DNA from: Lumbricus rubellus
Taxonomy: Eukaryota > Annelida > Clitellata > Crassiclitellata > Lumbricidae
Direction: 5' to 3'
NCBI GenBank assembly: GCA_945859605.1
Contig: OX243815.1
Span: 48,270,393-48,334,392, forward strand
DNA: 64,000 nucleotides
The notes beneath the pieces were generated by a model. The model saw only the letters and a list, made by a program, of their open reading frames with translations, was not told the origin of the DNA and ran no database searches. The position numbers and the translations under genes were made by a program. This document shows, piece by piece, positions 1 to 11,374 of this stretch; position 1 is the stretch's first letter; each line of letters opens with the position of its first letter.

Positions 1-398
1 GGTTAAGTCACTTAAGTGATTATAGGTTGGGCCCGCCATCCGCAATCAACATTATGAAAACTATTAGAACCAGTGTAGCCCGGGCCCCATCCGGGCGCCT
101 AAAAGTGCCCGGGCCCCTGGGTAGTTGCACTTCCCTGCCCCCCTCTCGGCGGGCCTGGCATGGTCTGACATGTAGTGCAGCATAGCATATTATTATAGCG
201 CATTACAGTAAAACATGTGAGAGTAGTCCTATATTCTATTGCATTTGAGAGTATAATAATAATTCTGTTTAGCATAACGAATGAATTAATAACCTCGTTA
301 TATTTTCTCCGCTGCATCGTCCTTGTTGTTTAGTCTAAGTACAGTTTATTACGAATGTAGTACAATTTAATCTTTTGTAATTATGATATGTAATTATG

Positions 399-788
<390 letters not shown>

Positions 789-1123
789 TGCATTTATATT
801 GCAAAAATACGAAGCGATTCGATATTTCAGGACGAAAATTATTGCCGTGACCTAATCAAAAAAAAGAAATCACTTAAATACACGACTTGCTATTTGCATT
901 TTAAAACGGAAATAATTTGTATTCGAGGCTTAATAATTGAAGATATCATCCAGATTTTAACGATAGCTAATGACAATATAACAGGGACATTTGCGGCTAA
1001 AAATTAACGTTATGTGTATTCACGGATTACAATTTGCAGTAAAAATGGAAGTAATCTATTCATATATTTAGGATCTGTAGTTAAAAATAGACGTCATTCG
1101 TATGTTTGTATGTGCACTTCAAG

Positions 1124-1328
1124 CACTTGTTATAGCGCCCCTTTAAGCTTTCTACTCAGAGGCGCTCCCAAATGCAGAGCGGACACTGCAAATATTGGAG
1201 TTTCACGCCGAAGCGCTGAGCAATTGTGAGTGAAGGACTTGCCCAAGGTCCTTACGCGGCGAGGTGGATTCGAACCTCAAACCTTCCGGCTCCAAGGCAA
1301 CGACGCCTCCACTACACCACCACGCCCC
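1124..1328 (-). mobile_element. tRNA-derived SINE, copy A
   Basis: Read on the - strand it starts with a Pol III A box (TGGTGTAGTGG, 1309-1319) and a B box (GGTTCGAATCC, about 1266-1276) at tRNA-like spacing. A non-tRNA body and a tail ending in GGGGCGCTATA follow. Copy B at 13967-14198 shares the body nearly base for base, which shows that it is a dispersed family. No target duplication was identified. Confidence 0.85.
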
Positions 1329-1391
1329 ACTACATTGAGTATTGATATTATTCGTATGCATGACGTAGTCGTTTGGTTTCTTCACTTACAG

Positions 1392-1871
1392 TCGAAACGG
1401 TGACTACAGATTACTGCAAGGTTCACGATCACCTCAACGTGACGTCATCGCCATCCGGGTACATAGCAAGCATCGTGACGTCAGACACGCCGCACTGCGA
1501 CGGAAGCAGTCACCCGTGGGTGATAACAGCGCAGCGTGGTCAGCAGGTCAATCTCACCCTCTACGACTTCGGTCTTGACCGCGTAGTGACCAGTCACGTG
1601 ACAGCAGCACGTGGTGCGAACAATACTGAGCTGCGAGGAGGAGGGTTGGTCGTGACATTGCAGCATACGACTGCTGCATCGGTTGCTTCGTCCGTCCCAT
1701 GCGCGCAGTATGGACTGATCGAGGACAGTGAGTACGATCGACCGATTCCTTTGTGTAGCGCCAATCGAAGAGTTCACGCCATCTATCGGTCGAGGGGAAA
1801 CGTCGTGAGGATCTGGGCAACTGCGGGATCAGCTCCAACGGATCTCAAGAGATTTGTTATTCATTATTCAG
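1392..1871 (+). CDS. Exon: CUB-like domain
   Basis: The acceptor is TTCACTTACAG before 1392 and the donor is AG|GTGACT after 1871. The exon encodes about 160 residues with a CUB-type start (paired cysteines, GYIAS, a SHPWVI strand, GQQVNLTLYDFG) and sequons NVT, NLT and NNT. It begins by finishing a codon (2 nt) and ends with one spare G. Four cysteines after the first strand fit two CUB disulfides. A related extracellular beta-sandwich is possible; the CUB call is from pattern only. Confidence 0.75.
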
Positions 1872-4186
1872 GTGACTATTGTTGTTGTTGCTATTGCTAT
1901 TGTTGTTACTGATGCTACATTGAGTATTGATATTAAATTTATGGTGGTGGTAATGATTATAACGATACTAACCATTGTCGCTATATTAATAATTCTTCAT
2001 TGAATGAAACCGATAAGGAGCCAGAAAGATTACATGATATTACAGTGGTAGGCTACTGAGATAATAAGTATAGTCGAATATAATTGTAATAGATGTCGAA
2101 TTTAACTGCATGGCAGCTTGCAAGGCGGTCAAAATAATGTCCTACAACCAATTTGAAAAACGTCTCTATATGCACAGATCGATTGGCCTATAAATCAGAC
2201 TGATCATTTTATAGCCCATTGAAAACCCTTTTTAAAGGTGTGCAAAATTGTCTTCAGTTTATCTCAACTTAATACAGGAAAATATCATTAAAGAATGTAT
2301 AGTAAGCAAGATAGTATGCATGTTATCTATTGCGAACAACTAATAATTGTTTTTAAAAATGGCTTTAATTTTCATAACATTTGAACAAGATAAGACATCC
2401 GTAACAAAAAACGTTAATCTCGGTATTTTGTCAACCCTATGGAAAATTTGATCGCGAAGTCATCGGACTTAGGAAGTACAACCATAAACTAATCAGCGTG
2501 TGGAGTAGCTTCAAGCATTATTGCCGCAGAAAAGGTTCCAGTCCACCGTCCTATACGCAGTTATTGCTCGGCTGTTTATAGAATCTCTGATTTAAGTCGT
2601 AAACGGCCTTAACATAATTATCGTTAAACGGTGTTTCTACTCATAATTAATTTGCACACCTTTATAAACGATTTCGTATTGTTATACAAACGTCAGCGTA
2701 TAACACATCTAACTTTACTCAGTTCTGAACATTGAATTACAAACCGAAGAAAACAATTATTGTTGTTACAGCTGACAAACAAATTCTGTCTTCACCACCA
2801 TCGCTAACACCACCATCATCATCATTGTCATCATTGTCATCATCATCATCATTGTCATCATTGTCATCATTGTCATCATTGTCATCATCACCGCAAAGAC
2901 CAAGTCAACCATACAAGCAGCTATAGCGGCCCGTAGCAAGTTTCGGACCCGATCTCTTACCAATCACACCATCTCTCTCTTTCCTCATTTTTCTTATCCG
3001 CTGCCCATTCAATACACAATACACATATATTGATGACGTAATAACTGTGTTCGTTTGACGCAAGCGCCACGATGACGTAATGGATGATGACGTATGACGT
3101 TGCATGATACGCAGTACACATCTAGTGATGACGTAATACCCTTTGAATTACAAACCCGCTATGACGTAATAGATACCGACGTAGTAGATGATGACGTAGT
3201 AGATGATGACGTAACAGATGATGACGTAATGTAATATAATGATGACGTAATAGATGATGACGTCTGCCTTGTCGTGTGCTGCAGTGATTGGCTGTCCGGA
3301 TCCTTCCGTTCCCGACAACATCCGGTTTACGAGAAAGAGCGATCGGCTAGGAATTCTGGGATGCGTCTACTCCACAACGACGACATCAGTTATCGAATGC
3401 TCCCCAGACAACACGTGGAAGGGACTGGACACCATTAACTGCACGATACGTACGTAATGCTACGTAATAGACTTTTATAGTAATTCCATTGTAATGTAAT
3501 GTAATCATTGTAGTGTAATTCCATTATAATGTAATGCAGATCTTCGAGAATTTCTCATCGCCCGCCAAAGCCATGTAATGTAAGGTAGAAGAGTTTATTC
3601 ACCGGCGTTGTCAATTGCTAAGCTGGTGATGTATTCAATAATTGCGGACTGAACACGGTAACCGGTTCGTTTCTAAAAGCGATCGTCGTCTTGAAAGTTG
3701 TGTTAGATCATCCTACTTCCATGCTTCCTCTCTTTTTTGTTCTTTTTCTCCTTCTCTTCCTTCCACTCTTTCTCTACCACCTTCTCTTTGTCCTGCTGTT
3801 CCCGCTATATCTAATTCTCCTTCTCCTCCTCCGTCGTCTTAGTCCCTAATTCTCTTCATCCTTATCCTCCTCTTCTTCTTCTTCTTACTCCTCCTCCTCC
3901 TCCTCCTCTTCTCTCCCTTCTCCTATTTCCCCTCTTTCCTCTTTCCCTTCACTTCTTCCTCCTCCTTCTCCTCCTCTTCCTCCTCCCCATTCTTCTTCTG
4001 CTCGCATGAAAAGGTTGCTGCTGATGCACAGATCTAGAGAGCAAGTCCCTCACATTATTAACAATCGCTTAGCGCCATCGATTGATACTCAGTCAGTGCA
4101 TAATCATAATATATACATGTAGTAGCGCTTCATAAATGCATAAAAATAAATGCACCTGATGCACCATGTAAATATGTATATATATG

Positions 4187-4239
<53 letters not shown>

Positions 4240-7200
4240 CCGTTGGTAAAAACTCCATTGCTTCAGACAGACAGACAGGCAGACAGACAGATTTGCACAG
4301 ACAGAAAGACAGAATGTGAACTTAAAATGACAACCAGACAGACGCACACAGACACACAAATGTACAGGAAGACAGGGAGCCAGACATACAACTAAACAGA
4401 CACAGACAGACAAGACAATAACCTGTCTGAACTGTTTCAGTAGTGTCGTTTCATTTTTTCTGCTCCCATTGAAAGGCAATTTTGATCAGAAATTCTCTTT
4501 AATTCGATATCAATAATGGTTCCTAGGTTAAATGTCATATGTGCGGAAGAAGAATAGTGAAGATCTGATCTTCGTCACCTCATTATCTTCTTCATTATCT
4601 TCTTCATTATCTTCTTCATTATCTTCTTCGTTATCTTCTTCGTTATCTTCTTCATTATCTTCTTCATTATCTTTTTCATTATCTTCTTCATTATCTTCTT
4701 CATTATCTTCTTCGTTATCTTTGTTTTCTTCGTCGTTCTCTTCTTCATTCTCTTCTTCATTCTCTTCTTCATTATCTTCTTCATTATCTTCTTCATTATC
4801 TTCTTCATTATCTTCTTCATTATCTTCTTCATTATCTTCTTCATTATCTTCTTCATTATCTTCTTCGTTATCTTCTTCGTTATCTTCTTCACTATCTTCT
4901 TCGTTATCTTCTACGTTTTCGTCGTCGTCTTCATTTGAGTTCAACTTTGGTGCAAGAGAAATGATGTTAAGACTCTTCGACCTTCGAAATTAATTGGCTC
5001 AATGAGGACTCAGCAATTTGTACCATAGGTATAGAAAGACAGACAGACAGATATGCAGACAGACAGACATGCAGACAGACAGACAGACAGACAGGCAGAC
5101 AGGCAGACAGACAGGCCAAGACAGAGATAAAGAAGAGAAGACAATTACATATATGAAGAGAAAGAGAGACAGAGAGAAAGACAGAGGCAGAGACAGAGGT
5201 AGATACACAAAGAGACGGTGAGAGAAAGACAACGAGACAGAGACACAGAAATAGAGAGACAGGCAGAGAGTACAAAATGGATGCTAAGACCGACCTACAG
5301 ACAAAAAGACGGAAACTTACATGTGCATACGCGCAGAGAAAGGCGTAGACAAAAACCGAGAGAGAGAGAGAGAAACAGACAGAGAGAGATAGAGAGAAAA
5401 ACAGAAAGACAGAGAGAGACAAAGAGAGAGTCAGAGTGAGATAGAGAGAGAGACAGAGACGTAAAGAGAGTAAAGAGAGCATCTGGTATTAGCTGAGTCG
5501 ATGTCCATTCTACCTGTATTAAAAACCTTTTGTCTCATAATAATAATGACCTGGGAAAAAAGAAAGTCTCATGTCTCATTTCATGAGCTTCCAATCTTTA
5601 ACGATGAAATTGGCGATTGATGATAAAACAATTTTTAGAAACAATAGATCCAATAATTATTATATCCTTTGTCTTTAATTGCACAGCATCTATGGTGCCA
5701 AAGAAGGCAAAGATAAGAAGACAATAGCGACAATTATAATTATCCTTTGTCTTTAATTGCACAGCATCTCTGGTGCCAAAGACATCGGTGCCAGCGAGGA
5801 ATGCTGTCTCTGCAGCTGAAACAGCGGCGGATGCTGTGGATGAATCGCCGACTCTGCCTTATGGTAAGCATCCAGTTGAGGGGTGGGTGGGTGTGTGGGT
5901 GGGTGAGTGGGTGGGTGTGTGGGTGGGTGGGTGGAGGGTTTTCTGCGTGGAAGATTGATATATGATGAGGTCATAACAGCAACAAAGGTTGGATTAATTG
6001 GTTGTAAATTAACTTTGACGATCAGACAATTAGAGTCTTACGCTCACACCTGCTGTCATTGTTTGTCTGCCTGTCTGTCTGTCTGTCTGTCTGTCTGCCT
6101 GTCTGCCTGTCTGTCTGTCTGTCTGCCTGTCTGTCTGTTTAGACATCTTTGCGTCCGTCTCTCTGTCTGTCTGTGTATTTTCCTGTTTGTCTGTGAGCGT
6201 CTTGGCATCTGCCCCTGTCACTTTTAGTGTCTCTTTCTCTCCGTTTGTCTTTCTCTATAGCCATCTATCTGTATTTGAGTCAGTGCTTTCTCTGTCTGTG
6301 GCACTATCTCCTTCTTTGCTCATCTGTCTGCCTGCTTGTTTGTCTGTGTGTGTGTCTTTTATTGAACTGTCTGTCTGTCTCTCTGTCTGTCTGTTTCTCT
6401 GTCTGCCTGTCTTTCTAGAACACTTTCTCTAGAGAGGCGTTTATAACGTGCCTCACTTTCAAAACGCATTGGGCCACTAAATAAAACATGTAGGGCCCAG
6501 ATTTCTTTGGGACAAGACTGGACTGGACTGGTCCTTGTTTTATAGGAAAGGTCAAACCGTTGTTAGGTCGGATGTAGAATTTCGGAAACGTGACAAAAAA
6601 ACTTTCGTTGAGCAGCGTAGAAACTGATCGGCTGTTCATTTTAGACACGAAATTCGGCAATAATTATTTATTATTCAAACAGTATTTATAAATAATTAGT
6701 TACATCAGAGAGAAAAACCACTGGATTTCAATCAACCTCAGTGTTTAAAGTTGTAAAAGTCTATTATAGTTATAATAACCGAACCACACTAAATGAGCAT
6801 ACTAATCTAGACTGCAGCTGCAGCCTGTGTCATATTATTGATGTAATTAAGGATAGCCAGTTTCTTCAGTTAACGAAACAATGCCTCTATTATAATATAG
6901 CGTGCGTAACAGAAATGGATTACTGAAGCGTGCCACTGTGTTAGAAGGAACCGACATGCATGACTGAGTGGTTACGGGTCGGTGAATAATATACAGCCAT
7001 GCATGTACGTCGCAATGTCTTAGAGAAAGCTCGTAATAATAATTGTGTGGCGGCGCCTTGCTCATGAAAAATGGAATGGATGTGAAGCAGACAAGCGAAG
7101 CGTATAATTATATGGATCGGTTTGCATGTGCCACGCGATAACCATAAAATGAATCCAATCAATCTAGAACTGGCTTCAAACTAAAATCTTTTGAGAAGCT

Positions 7201-9840
7201 AGTGTTTTATTTTATCCGGAACCGCAAAGTTGATCAAACAGAGGGGCTGACATTTTTTAATCGTTAAATTCTGAGTCTTTAGTTGCGGAATTGTTTTATG
7301 GATACTTCTTAGGAAGCTGCTTGGCTGTAGATTCTCATGTCAGTCGGCTGATTGGTTGTGATATTTGCATGCAATTTGCTGATTGGTTGAGTCTGTGACT
7401 TTCAGTTTTTCGATAGGCTATAGTTTGGGCTTTAAGTTTGTTGAATGGTTGCTGTTTTAACGTCTGGTCCTTTGGTTGTTTACATTTCTGACGATCAATT
7501 CTTTTGATTGGTTACAGTTCTGACTGGTTGCATTCATCTGATTGGTTGTATACTTGACGCTCATTTTCTGATTGGTTGCAGTTCTGACGTTTATTCTCCT
7601 GAATGGTTGCAGTTCTGACGTTGATTCTTCTGATTGGTTGTAGTTCTGACGTTGATTCTTCTGATTGGTTGTAGTTCTGAATTCTATTTTCTGATTGGTT
7701 GTAGTTCTGACGTTTATTCTCCTGATTGGTTGTAGTTCTGAATTCTATTTTCTGATTGGTTGTAGTTCTGACGTTTATGCTCCTGATTGGTTGCAGTTCT
7801 TGCATCTATTTTCTGATTGGTTGTAGTTCTGACGTTTATTCTCCTGATTGGTTGCAGTTCTTGCATCTATTTTCTGATTGGTTGTAGTTCTGACGTTTAT
7901 TCTCCTGATTGGTTCTGCTGTCATCGTTTCTACCGTCACACTAATCGTCTGCTTCGTTCGATGTCACAGGTAAAGTTAAATTAGTCTTGAAATGCTTCTA
8001 CAAGTTTTTCTTTGTGGCTACCGTAGACTAGAGTCTCAAGGAGAGTCCAAATAGTCATTTAAGACTGCAATTCATTACAAATTCAGCCACTGTTAGCACT
8101 CTGGCAGTGCCAGTCCTAAGCTTGCATAGAAGAGGAGGGCGACGATAAAAGATCTTTTTATCACACAGTGTCGTTAAACTGAAATACTACACAACAACCT
8201 ATTTAATTCCCTATAGTCGATGCAATATCTGCGGGTTGTTGTAGCTAGTTAAAAGCTGCAACCTATGACGTTATAGATGCATCTCTGATTGATTTAAAAC
8301 TGTGTGTTGTTGTAACACACGACGTCACAAATGCATCTCTAGTTGAGCTTTATGTCTGGGGATTGTAGTATTGCGATGCGTCGATGTTGTTGATTTGAGA
8401 TGACGATAAAATTAGAAACGACGAAGAAGGCGACGATGACGATAATGACGAAGAAATGTAGATGACGAATGCGTTGATGATTGATGAAGATGATAATGAC
8501 ATCATGACAGTTGTAGGATAGGAGGAAGACGAGTAATGGGAGGACGACGAAGAAGAGGAGTAGGAGGAGAAAGAGGACGACGACGACGACGATGAGGAGG
8601 AGGAGGAAATGGAGCGAAGGTAGAAGAGGATGGTAAAGTGAGATGATGGTGAAAGAATACAGGAGAGTGTCCAGAATGAAGTGGAGGAGAAATGGTTTCT
8701 TTCGTATTAATATTATAATTCGTTCATCCGCTTTGTAAACTGAAAATTTCTAGGGCGCTATTCACCAAAGCAGACCTACTTCTATTATCATAATTACAGC
8801 CAACTGCGATTGACCTACTGTAGCAAGTAGACTACGCCTATACTGTCTATACATGTAGGTTTAAAGCTTCCACTAAAATATTTACTGTGCCTGCATGGCT
8901 TGGGATAAGTCCTCAACTGACTGATGCTCAATGCCATTGATGGTCCATTTATGGTCGTGTTTATTCACGCTACGTCAAGTCGGAGGGTTGTCCCCATTGA
9001 TTGAGTATATGGAAAAGAATAAATCTCTTTTCTCCATGGTATACATCGGAAAGAGAGAATAGCAGAGGAGCTTAATTGCGCTCGCAATCTGGCTTGAAGT
9101 TCTTGTTTGGTCTACTTTTAGTTCATTCGTCTAGTTTGTAATTGATCCACAGGACTTTCCTAAATCGGATAAATTATTCATCCCTATCTCTTGGGAAAAG
9201 TTTCATTGTATATATAGGCCTACCACCATCCAAACCCCGGTTTGTTGCTTTAGTAAATTAGTGTTGTCCTGTGTCTTGTTTCACTGTCAATGAAAAAGTA
9301 TAAATTATGACTACTGACTAAACTAAAGTTCAGTCGGCCAACCATTATTGGCCTACAATCGACGCGCTGCTGCAGTGTTATATTAAAGCGGCAAAATCCA
9401 GACGTTTGTATTTGAGAAGAAAGTGACTTAAATTACAACGATCTCACGTATATTGTGGTGTGCATTTACCACATAGCCTATCAAACTATCAAAACTATCT
9501 TAACACCTTCAGATGCGGGTCCACGTCATCAATACTTTAAGGGGCAGCCGAACACGCCGCGAACTGGAAGTGAGCTAAATATTCAACCCATGATTTCTTC
9601 CACGTCGCCATCGAATCGCTGGGCCCCGTCAATCGGACAGGACGCGAATTCCTGACGGAGTTGGTAATTAAGCCGCATGACCGCCGTTTCTGGAGGCTCT
9701 CAGGAGACTGTGCACTTGTACCAACGTTTATCTGTATGCACTCAGAGATTCAACGCCATTGCCTTCAGAGGAACATTCTCACAACCAACCGGGGTCGAGG
9801 ACGACCAGCCTTACTAATAATAAATGCATTATACATTTTT

Positions 9841-9872
<32 letters not shown>

Positions 9873-10324
9873 CAGTAATAATTACTACAATTATATGGCC
9901 ACATAACAGAGATGCCTAGCCGTACATACATGTAGTGTCTGTTGATTGTAGACACCGTCAGTTGAATCGTGGCGACACGATTGTGCTTCGTAAGCGTCAG
10001 AAGGAAGCTGACTCCGCTTTAGCGATAGCGTCAGCTGCCAACGAAGTGGACAAATCGTGTCACCTAGCGATTGCGTCGAACACTACGGCCGTCACGGAGC
10101 CACTGATGGGTGGGTTCCGCCAGCAGCGCCACCCAGTGAAAGTGAATGGAAACGACTATGAGCACATCTGGCAGTCAACCCTTCTTCAACAACAACAGAC
10201 GATGACGTCACCCAATGGGTCGCTGGCGTCACAGGTCACGTGCAAGACATTCAAACCCGATGGTCAACGGCCGACTGAAAGGGGATTTTACTCGCTAGAG
10301 GGACCTACGCTAACAGACGTCTAG
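1392..10324 (+). CDS. CUB-sushi single-pass membrane protein gene, 3' part (5 exons)
   Basis: Five exons (1392-1871, 3285-3449, 5765-5863, 7888-7969, 9952-10324) join with compatible phases: each junction supplies exactly the bases needed to complete the split codon. The product runs from a CUB-like domain with several N-glycosylation sequons, through one sushi/CCP module, a short Ala/Ser/Thr stalk and one hydrophobic helix, into a cytoplasmic tail of about 125 residues ending in a TAG at 10322. The 5' end (signal peptide, other ectodomain modules) is upstream of the window. Such ectodomains bind proteins or glycans at the cell surface, as in complement regulators, adhesion molecules and receptor auxiliary subunits; the actual ligand cannot be told from the sequence. 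I do not recognise a named orthologue. A possible AATAAA poly(A) signal is at 10838. Introns are crowded with simple repeats, some lying on splice sites. Confidence 0.8.
1872..3284 (+). other. Intron with CRE-like repeat cluster
   Basis: No coding sequence is seen. The intron holds a TCA/TCATTG trinucleotide-type array (about 2800-2895) and, just before the next acceptor (3033-3265), about a dozen GATGACGTA units. Confidence 0.7.
3033..3265. repeat. Degenerate tandem array of GATGACGTAA/TAGAT units
   Basis: About twelve copies of GACGT, mostly as TGATGACGTAA, spaced 14-37 bp. TGACGTAA is the CREB/ATF recognition half-palindrome, so the array could bind CREB/ATF-type bZIP factors, but a simple minisatellite explains it equally well. 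It ends 20 bp before the acceptor of the sushi exon. Confidence 0.75.
3285..3449 (+). CDS. Exon: sushi/CCP module
   Basis: Acceptor TGCTGCAG, donor ATAC|GTACGT. About 55 residues with the sushi pattern: GCPDPSVPDNI at the start, then C, C, W (NTWKG) and a closing C (NCT). The four cysteines and the tryptophan are the usual sushi landmarks. Starts with 2 nt and ends with 1 nt of split codons, matching both neighbours. Confidence 0.8.
3450..5764 (+). other. Intron made largely of simple repeats
   Basis: In order: pyrimidine-rich tract (3760-4000), (AT)n (about 4186-4236), CAGA repeats (about 4262-4412), a 12-bp CTTCTTCATTAT minisatellite (4576-4925), CAGA/GAGA repeats (5036-5480) and a duplicated splice acceptor (5663-5703 copied at 5740-5780). 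No coding sequence is supported; the Ser-Leu and Glu-Asp open frames here are translations of the 12-bp repeat. Confidence 0.75.
4576..4925. repeat. 12-bp minisatellite (CTTCTTCATTAT)n
   Basis: About 29 tandem units with CATTAT/CGTTAT/CATTCT variants. Because the unit is a multiple of three, long open frames exist on both strands, but composition and position inside an intron argue against coding. Confidence 0.95.
5765..5863 (+). CDS. Exon: Ala/Ser/Thr-rich stalk
   Basis: Acceptor TTAATTGCACAG, donor ATG|GTAAGC. Encodes about 32 residues rich in Ala, Val, Ser, Thr and Pro, fitting an extracellular juxtamembrane stalk between the sushi module and the membrane helix. Phase agrees on both sides. 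A near-copy of the acceptor and first 16 exon bases lies 77 bp upstream. Confidence 0.7.
5864..7887 (+). other. Intron: G-rich tract, GTCT repeats and 31-bp minisatellite
   Basis: Opens with a GGGTGGGTG tract (5880-5938) directly after the donor, then a GTCT/GTCC array (6058-6420) and, from about 7500 to the acceptor, tandem units of about 31 bp. Between 6430 and 7490 I see nothing beyond unique AT-rich sequence. Confidence 0.7.
5880..5938 (+). repeat. GGGTGGGTG tract, G-quadruplex candidate
   Basis: A run of (GGGT)n-type repeats on the sense strand starting 17 bp downstream of the splice donor at 5863. Many GGG runs spaced by 1-4 bases satisfy the usual quadruplex pattern. Confidence 0.85.
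7500..7915. repeat. 31-bp minisatellite overlapping the transmembrane exon acceptor
   Basis: Tandem units of the form CTGATTGGTTGTAGTTCTGACG followed by TTTATTCTC, with TTGCATCTATTTT variants. The last units run through the inferred acceptor (TTGTAG|TT at 7887) and the start of the transmembrane exon, so every unit carries a candidate acceptor. Confidence 0.85.
7888..7969 (+). CDS. Exon: transmembrane helix
   Basis: Encodes 27 residues, with the hydrophobic run LTFILLIGSAVIVST continuing through VTLIVCFVR, a clear single membrane span followed by basic residues (stop-transfer). The donor is CACAG|GTAAAG; the spare AG plus the A of the next exon makes AGA. The acceptor choice at TTGTAG is inferred from phase and from the in-frame TGA a few codons upstream. 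Confidence 0.7.
7970..9951 (+). other. Intron without recognised genes
   Basis: Purine-rich GA/GACGA stretch (about 8400-8650) and short AAT runs (9842-9871); otherwise unremarkable unique sequence. Confidence 0.6.
9952..10324 (+). CDS. Terminal exon: cytoplasmic tail
   Basis: Acceptor TTGATTGTAG; encodes about 123 polar residues rich in Gln, Arg, Thr and Ala, with a DYEHIW tyrosine context that could be a phosphorylation or sorting site, ending at TAG 10322-10324. No known domain recognised. First base completes the split Arg codon from the transmembrane exon. Confidence 0.75.
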
Positions 10325-11239
10325 AATTTTAATCTACTGTTCTGACATAAGTATTTTAGTAGGAATAAGTTAACTATTGATTTCAACAATCCTTCTCATA
10401 CTTAATTAACTATGTTATGTGCATCTATTGCATATTCTAGATATACATGTATCTATTTTATATACTTACATACGCGAAGAATACACACAAACACACACAC
10501 ACACACATATATATATGTTTATATATATATATTAAATTGTAAATAATGTATATAATGTGTACAAGAGTCGGTTCTTCGTGTGTTGATGCGTGAACCCTAT
10601 GGGATAATCGCGGTCTCATTTTCGTTCGTACTGAGTACGCACTGAGCGATAAAGGAACACTGACCGAGCGCAACAAAGTTGCCGCTCGGAGTGTATGTCT
10701 CCGATACTGAACGGACTTAAGTATAGTGTACGTGGGAATTAATCGAAAAGCGATATAAAAATAGACGGTCTCACTCACAATCGCCTAACTGTATAGTGTA
10801 TACTTCGAAATTAGTGCAGAAGTTTATTTTTTGCTGAAATAAATTGAAGATATAAATCGGTCAATTATATTTGATTTTTGCGTAGTGCAATAGAAAGAGC
10901 GAGAGTTCAAGCTGTCACCAAGGCAGCGAATTGTGTAAAGATTTCTGCACCAAAATAATGCGTTCATTACGAAATTGGTCATTATAGATGAGTCATTATA
11001 GTGAGTAGACTGTCGATGGGATGACGAGACGGTGAGGGAGAGGATTGGTTATCCAACCTCCTCATAAGTCGACGCTGAAAATTAAGTAGGCCTAGTTAAC
11101 AATGTATCCCTATCTATTGTTGTCTGAAGGTTAGTGTAGGCCTATAGATCTAAATGGACGTAATCCTCTTCCTCTTCTTCTGCCGTCTGAAGTAGGCCTA
11201 TGTAGGCTATAGCCTAAGCTCAAAATTGAGTATCTTATT

Positions 11240-11374
11240 CAGGGCTGAAAGTGAGCCGGGTCTGTCCGGATATCAGACCCGGCATTAATTTTTTGGCACT
11301 TGAATAAACACTGATATCTAGCACCCTCTGGCCCAAAGAGACCCGGCAATTTTTTCAAACCACATTCAGCCCTG
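11240..11374. mobile_element. hAT-like MITE (135 bp)
   Basis: Terminal inverted repeats CAGGGCTGAA...TTCAGCCCTG, flanked by 8-bp near-identical duplications ATCTTATT (11232-11239) and ATCCTATT (11375-11382). The CAGGG start and 8-bp duplications are hAT hallmarks. No coding capacity. Confidence 0.85.

Noticed and set aside
4528..4993. Glu/Asp-rich and Ser/Leu-rich open frames
   Set aside because: Produced by the 12-bp minisatellite whose length is a multiple of three.
7500..7915. CRISPR-like array
   Set aside because: Units are contiguous with no unique spacers and the context is a eukaryotic intron.
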